This document shows, piece by piece, positions 61,679 to 64,000 of a stretch of 64,000 nt of DNA. Source of the stretch: JAEMQF01 sp963850525 (lineage in GTDB: Bacteria; Pseudomonadota; Gammaproteobacteria; Burkholderiales; Burkholderiaceae_C); contig CAWKLQ010000001.1 in the NCBI GenBank assembly GCA_963850525.1, forward strand, positions 558,001 through 622,000. The letters run 5' to 3'. Each line of letters starts with the position of its first letter. Positions within the stretch are counted from its first letter, which is position 1. The notes under the pieces are model-generated. The model had not been told where the DNA came from. It searched no databases and saw nothing but the letters and a program-made list of their open reading frames with translations. The translations under genes were made by a program, and so were the position numbers.

Positions 61679-62338
61679 TCACTTGGTCTGGGTGGTTTCG
61701 AACTGGGCGATCAGACCGGTCAGCGCCTGCGCGGTCTGCACGAGCTGTGCGAGTTCACGATTCGCGGCGTCGCGCCGGGACTGATGCGCCGCTTCGAGTT
61801 CCGCGGTCTCCTGCGCGCCGCGCGCGATCTCGCGCGCCAGCAGGCCTTCGAGTTCGGCGATCTGGCGGCGAATTTCGGCCAAGGTCGTTTCCTGCCGCTG
61901 CGCGACTTCTTGCAAGCCGGCCTGCGTTTCTTGCTGGTCGCGGGCCACGGCGGCGCGGATCGACGCTGCGTGGCGCTCGATCGCGGCAACCTTGGCGGCG
62001 GCGTCGCGCTTGGGATCGTCTAGCGACCAGGTGTCGTCGGCCGCGTCGAGGGCATGAATCGTTTGGCGCCGCGTCGGCACATCCATGGCCTTCAGGCCGT
62101 CGATCAACCTCAACAAGCGCTCGGCGGGGTAAGGGCAAGGTGGCACCTTGGCCGATTCGTAGATCTGTTCCAGCGACATTCCCGCCGGCCGATCGACGGG
62201 CGGTGCGGCTTCGGATTCGCCCGAGGGCGGTGTTTGCCGCGCTTCGCGCGACAACTCGGCTTCGGGTTCCTCCGACGGGCCGTCCTCGACTCGACTGACC
62301 AGCCCGGCTCGCTCGAGCAGGTTGAACATTCCCTTCAT
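61679..62338 (-). CDS. Coiled-coil protein, first gene of the PspA module
   Basis: 219 residues. Residues 1-60 are acidic and disordered, then IYESAKVPPCPYPAERLLRLIDGLKAM, split here as a compact helical block, and from about 105 to 215 a long coiled coil (AKVAAIERHAASIRAAVARDQQETQ and heptads continuing to the end). No named family recognised. RBS AGGAGA is 6 nt before the ATG at 62338. It precedes the solute-binding protein by 13 nt. It may be an adaptor for PspA or for the two-TM protein; no direct evidence. The 79 nt upstream have no clear promoter. Confidence 0.6.
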   Translation of the reverse strand: MKGMFNLLERAGLVSRVEDGPSEEPEAELSREARQTPPSGESEAAPPVDRPAGMSLEQIYESAKVPPCPYPAERLLRLIDGLKAMDVPTRRQTIHALDAADDTWSLDDPKRDAAAKVAAIERHAASIRAAVARDQQETQAGLQEVAQRQETTLAEIRRQIAELEGLLAREIARGAQETAELEAAHQSRRDAANRELAQLVQTAQALTGLIAQFETTQTK

Positions 62339-62417
62339 TGTCTTCTCCTGGCCATTGGCGTCTGGCTATCGGATCATCTTACGGATAGGGGCCGCGGCAA
62401 CTTGAACGGCGCTGGCC

Positions 62418-63200
62418 TCAGACCGCGAAGCCGTCGTCAGCCTGAATCACCGCGCCGTTGACGAAATGACTTTCATTCGCGCAAAGCATCATCAACACGG
62501 CGTCCAGGTCTTGCGGCTTGCCGATGCGCTTGCGCGGCAGCATGTCGATGAGGCGCTTGCCCTGGTCAGTCTGCCAGTGGTGGTGGTTGATCTCGGTGTC
62601 GATGTAGCCTGGGCAAATCGCGTTGACGTTGATTCCCCAGCGGCCCCACTCCAGGGCCATCGAGCGCGTCATGTGAATCACTGCGGCCTTGCTCATGCAG
62701 TAGACGCCGATCTGCCCGAGCACGCGCAAGCCCGCCGTCGACGCAATATTCACGATGCGCCCACCCGTGAACGTGCCTGGCGCGGCGCCCTTGGCGCGCG
62801 CCAGCATGCGTTTCCCCACTTCTTGGGCGACGAAGAAGGCCCCCTTCGTGTTCGTGCCGAAGATGAAGTCGTAGTCTTCTTCGCTCACGTCGACGAGCTT
62901 CTGCGTCGTGCTCACGCCCGAGTTGTTGACCAGGATGTCGATCCCGCCCATCTCCGTTTCGGTGTGCGCGACCGCTGCCTTGATGCTCCCGAGGTCCGTC
63001 ACGTCGAGCGCAACCACGTGCGCGACGCCGCCCGCCGCTTCAATTTCGGCGCGCAGCGCTTTCAACCTGTCGACGCGCCTGCCGGCCAGCGCCACTGCTG
63101 CGCCGGCACCGGCGAGCGTCTTCGCGAACTGTGTGCCCAGGCCGCTCGACGCGCCGGTGACGAGTGCGACGCGCCCTGAGAGGTCGATGGTGTAGCTCAT
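62418..63200 (-). CDS. SDR-family oxidoreductase
   Basis: 260 residues. NAD(P) loop TGASSGLGTQFAKTLA, VNNSGVS, catalytic Ser in NIASTAG and YCMSKAA with Tyr and Lys. The SDR classical type; the sequence recalls 3-oxoacyl-/hydroxyacyl-CoA dehydrogenases of fatty-acid catabolism, consistent with the divergent ETF-QO gene. Substrate not identified. Start ATG at 63200; upstream 77 nt separate it from the ETF-QO start. It lies 79 nt upstream of the PspA module and on the same strand, so read-through is possible. Confidence 0.88.
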   Translation of the reverse strand: MSYTIDLSGRVALVTGASSGLGTQFAKTLAGAGAAVALAGRRVDRLKALRAEIEAAGGVAHVVALDVTDLGSIKAAVAHTETEMGGIDILVNNSGVSTTQKLVDVSEEDYDFIFGTNTKGAFFVAQEVGKRMLARAKGAAPGTFTGGRIVNIASTAGLRVLGQIGVYCMSKAAVIHMTRSMALEWGRWGINVNAICPGYIDTEINHHHWQTDQGKRLIDMLPRKRIGKPQDLDAVLMMLCANESHFVNGAVIQADDGFAV

Positions 63201-63277
63201 GAATCTTGGCTCCAGGGAAATGGGTGTTGCCGAACAGCGCTCGATAGAATGCCGCCAAGCAGCGAGCCGTATTGTCC

Positions 63278-64000
63278 ATGACGCCAGAAGCCATCCTCGA
63301 ACAATTCGGTCCGCGCGAGGCCATGGAATACGACGTCGTCGTCGTCGGCGCCGGGCCGGCGGGCCTGGCCACCGCGATCCGCATCAAGCAGTTGGCGGCG
63401 CTGCAAGGCAAGGACATTTCCGTCGTCGTTCTGGAAAAAGGCTCGGAGCCGGGCGCGCACATTCTGTCGGGCGCGGTGATGGACCCGCGCGCTTTCGAGG
63501 AGCTGTTCCCCGACTGGCGCGACAAGGGCGCGCCGCTGAACCAGCCCGTCACGGGCGACGACCTTTTGGTGCTCAGCGAACACGGCGCGACGCGCACGCC
63601 CGACTGGCTGGTGCCGCGCAATTTTCACAATCACGGTTGCTACGTGATTTCGCTGTCCAACCTCGTCAGGTGGATGGCCACGCAGGCGGAAGCGCTGGGC
63701 GTGGAAATTTTCCCCGGCTTCGCCGCCGCGGAAGTTCTGTACGACGAACAAGGGCGCGTGAAAGGTGTGGCCACAGGCGATCTGGGCCTGGGCAAGGACG
63801 GCGCGCCCACGGGCAATTTCCAGCGCGGCGTCGAGCTGCTCGGCAAGTACACCGTCTTTGCCGAAGGCGCGCGCGGCAATCTGGGCAAACAGTTAATCGC
63901 CCGCTACCACCTGAGCACAGGCAAGGACGTGCAGAGCTGGGCGATCGGCGTGAAGGAGCTGTGGGAAGTCGACCCGGCGCGCGCCAAGCCCGGCCTCGTG
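63278..64000 (+). CDS. Electron-transfer flavoprotein-ubiquinone oxidoreductase, N-terminal part (3' truncated by window)
   Basis: The first 241 residues are in the window; the frame is open to its end. MEYDVVVVGAGPAGLATAIRIK (in pieces, about residues 16-37) is the FAD loop, HILSGAVMDPRAFEELFPDW and NHGCYVISLSNLVRWM are family blocks. It passes electrons from acyl-CoA dehydrogenases through ETF to ubiquinone at the inner membrane. The C-terminal 4Fe-4S domain lies outside. A TAGAAT box (63245-63250) could be the -10, with a leader of about 20 nt. Divergent from the SDR gene. Confidence 0.93.
   Translation, partial: MTPEAILEQFGPREAMEYDVVVVGAGPAGLATAIRIKQLAALQGKDISVVVLEKGSEPGAHILSGAVMDPRAFEELFPDWRDKGAPLNQPVTGDDLLVLSEHGATRTPDWLVPRNFHNHGCYVISLSNLVRWMATQAEALGVEIFPGFAAAEVLYDEQGRVKGVATGDLGLGKDGAPTGNFQRGVELLGKYTVFAEGARGNLGKQLIARYHLSTGKDVQSWAIGVKELWEVDPARAKPGLV

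Overview
The window is about 64 kb of GC-rich bacterial chromosome, almost fully coding, with many 1-4 bp ATGA/GTGA gene overlaps. Gene content points to a betaproteobacterium of the order Burkholderiales: the PHA repressor PhaR, the EarP/EF-P pair with Arg32, the surE-pcm-nlpD and hupB-ppiD arrangements, RelA beside tRNA-Val, and a VanA-like Rieske gene. I cannot assign a genus. Apart from a short degraded island at tRNA-His, the window reads as core chromosome.

Layout. 1-6.1 kb: end of UDP-glucose dehydrogenase, an MFS transporter, a ThDP enzyme, a LysE exporter, a class V aminotransferase and an outer-membrane barrel protein. 6.1-17.3 kb: mfd, ispD-ispF, an EnvZ/OmpR-type two-component pair, 3-hydroxybutyrate dehydrogenase, an alpha/beta hydrolase and relA. 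17.4-20.9 kb: tRNA-Val(GAC), phaR, rimO and a cystathionine beta-lyase-like gene. 20.9-21.8 kb: two small genes in a sparse, partly AT-rich stretch. 21.8-26.8 kb: tatD, pilZ, holB, tmk and mltG on the minus strand, then divergent ygfZ. 27-32.3 kb: an NRDE protein, a hotdog-GNAT fusion, nlpD, pcm and surE (no rpoS), and a quinone oxidoreductase. 32.4-35.4 kb: a NarL-type regulator and a multi-pass histidine kinase. 35.4-36.8 kb: a toxin-antitoxin pair and an integrase relic abutting tRNA-His. 36.8-40.6 kb: ppiD, tRNA-Val(TAC), hupB and a tartrate/malate-type dehydrogenase. 40.6-50 kb: a DMT permease, pgsA, uvrC, earP-efp, mnmC, a Lys-rich small protein, rpiA and pyrD. 49.9-53.5 kb: a frameshifted Rieske oxygenase, scoB/scoA, a thioesterase and yceH.

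The most interesting region is 53.5-62.3 kb, nine collinear minus-strand genes: a coiled-coil protein, a membrane-anchored solute-binding protein fused to an OmpA-type peptidoglycan-binding domain, a permease and an ATPase of a taurine/nitrate-type ABC system, a two-TM coiled-coil protein, a PspA/IM30 (ESCRT-III superfamily) protein, a two-part AAA+ ATPase, a TerB-like protein, and a metal-ligand-rich protein of unknown function. It looks like an envelope-maintenance module in which a AAA+ ATPase may remodel PspA polymers. The window closes with an SDR and the start of ETF-ubiquinone oxidoreductase.

Links between genes: bdhA, scoA/B and phaR belong to 3-hydroxybutyrate/PHA metabolism; surE, pcm and nlpD form an operon with overlapping ends; earP encodes the enzyme that modifies the EF-P encoded next to it. 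Six genes (ispD, ygfZ, surE, pgsA, uvrC, earP) carry a -10-like box 6-10 nt before their ATG and no Shine-Dalgarno sequence, suggesting leaderless mRNAs.
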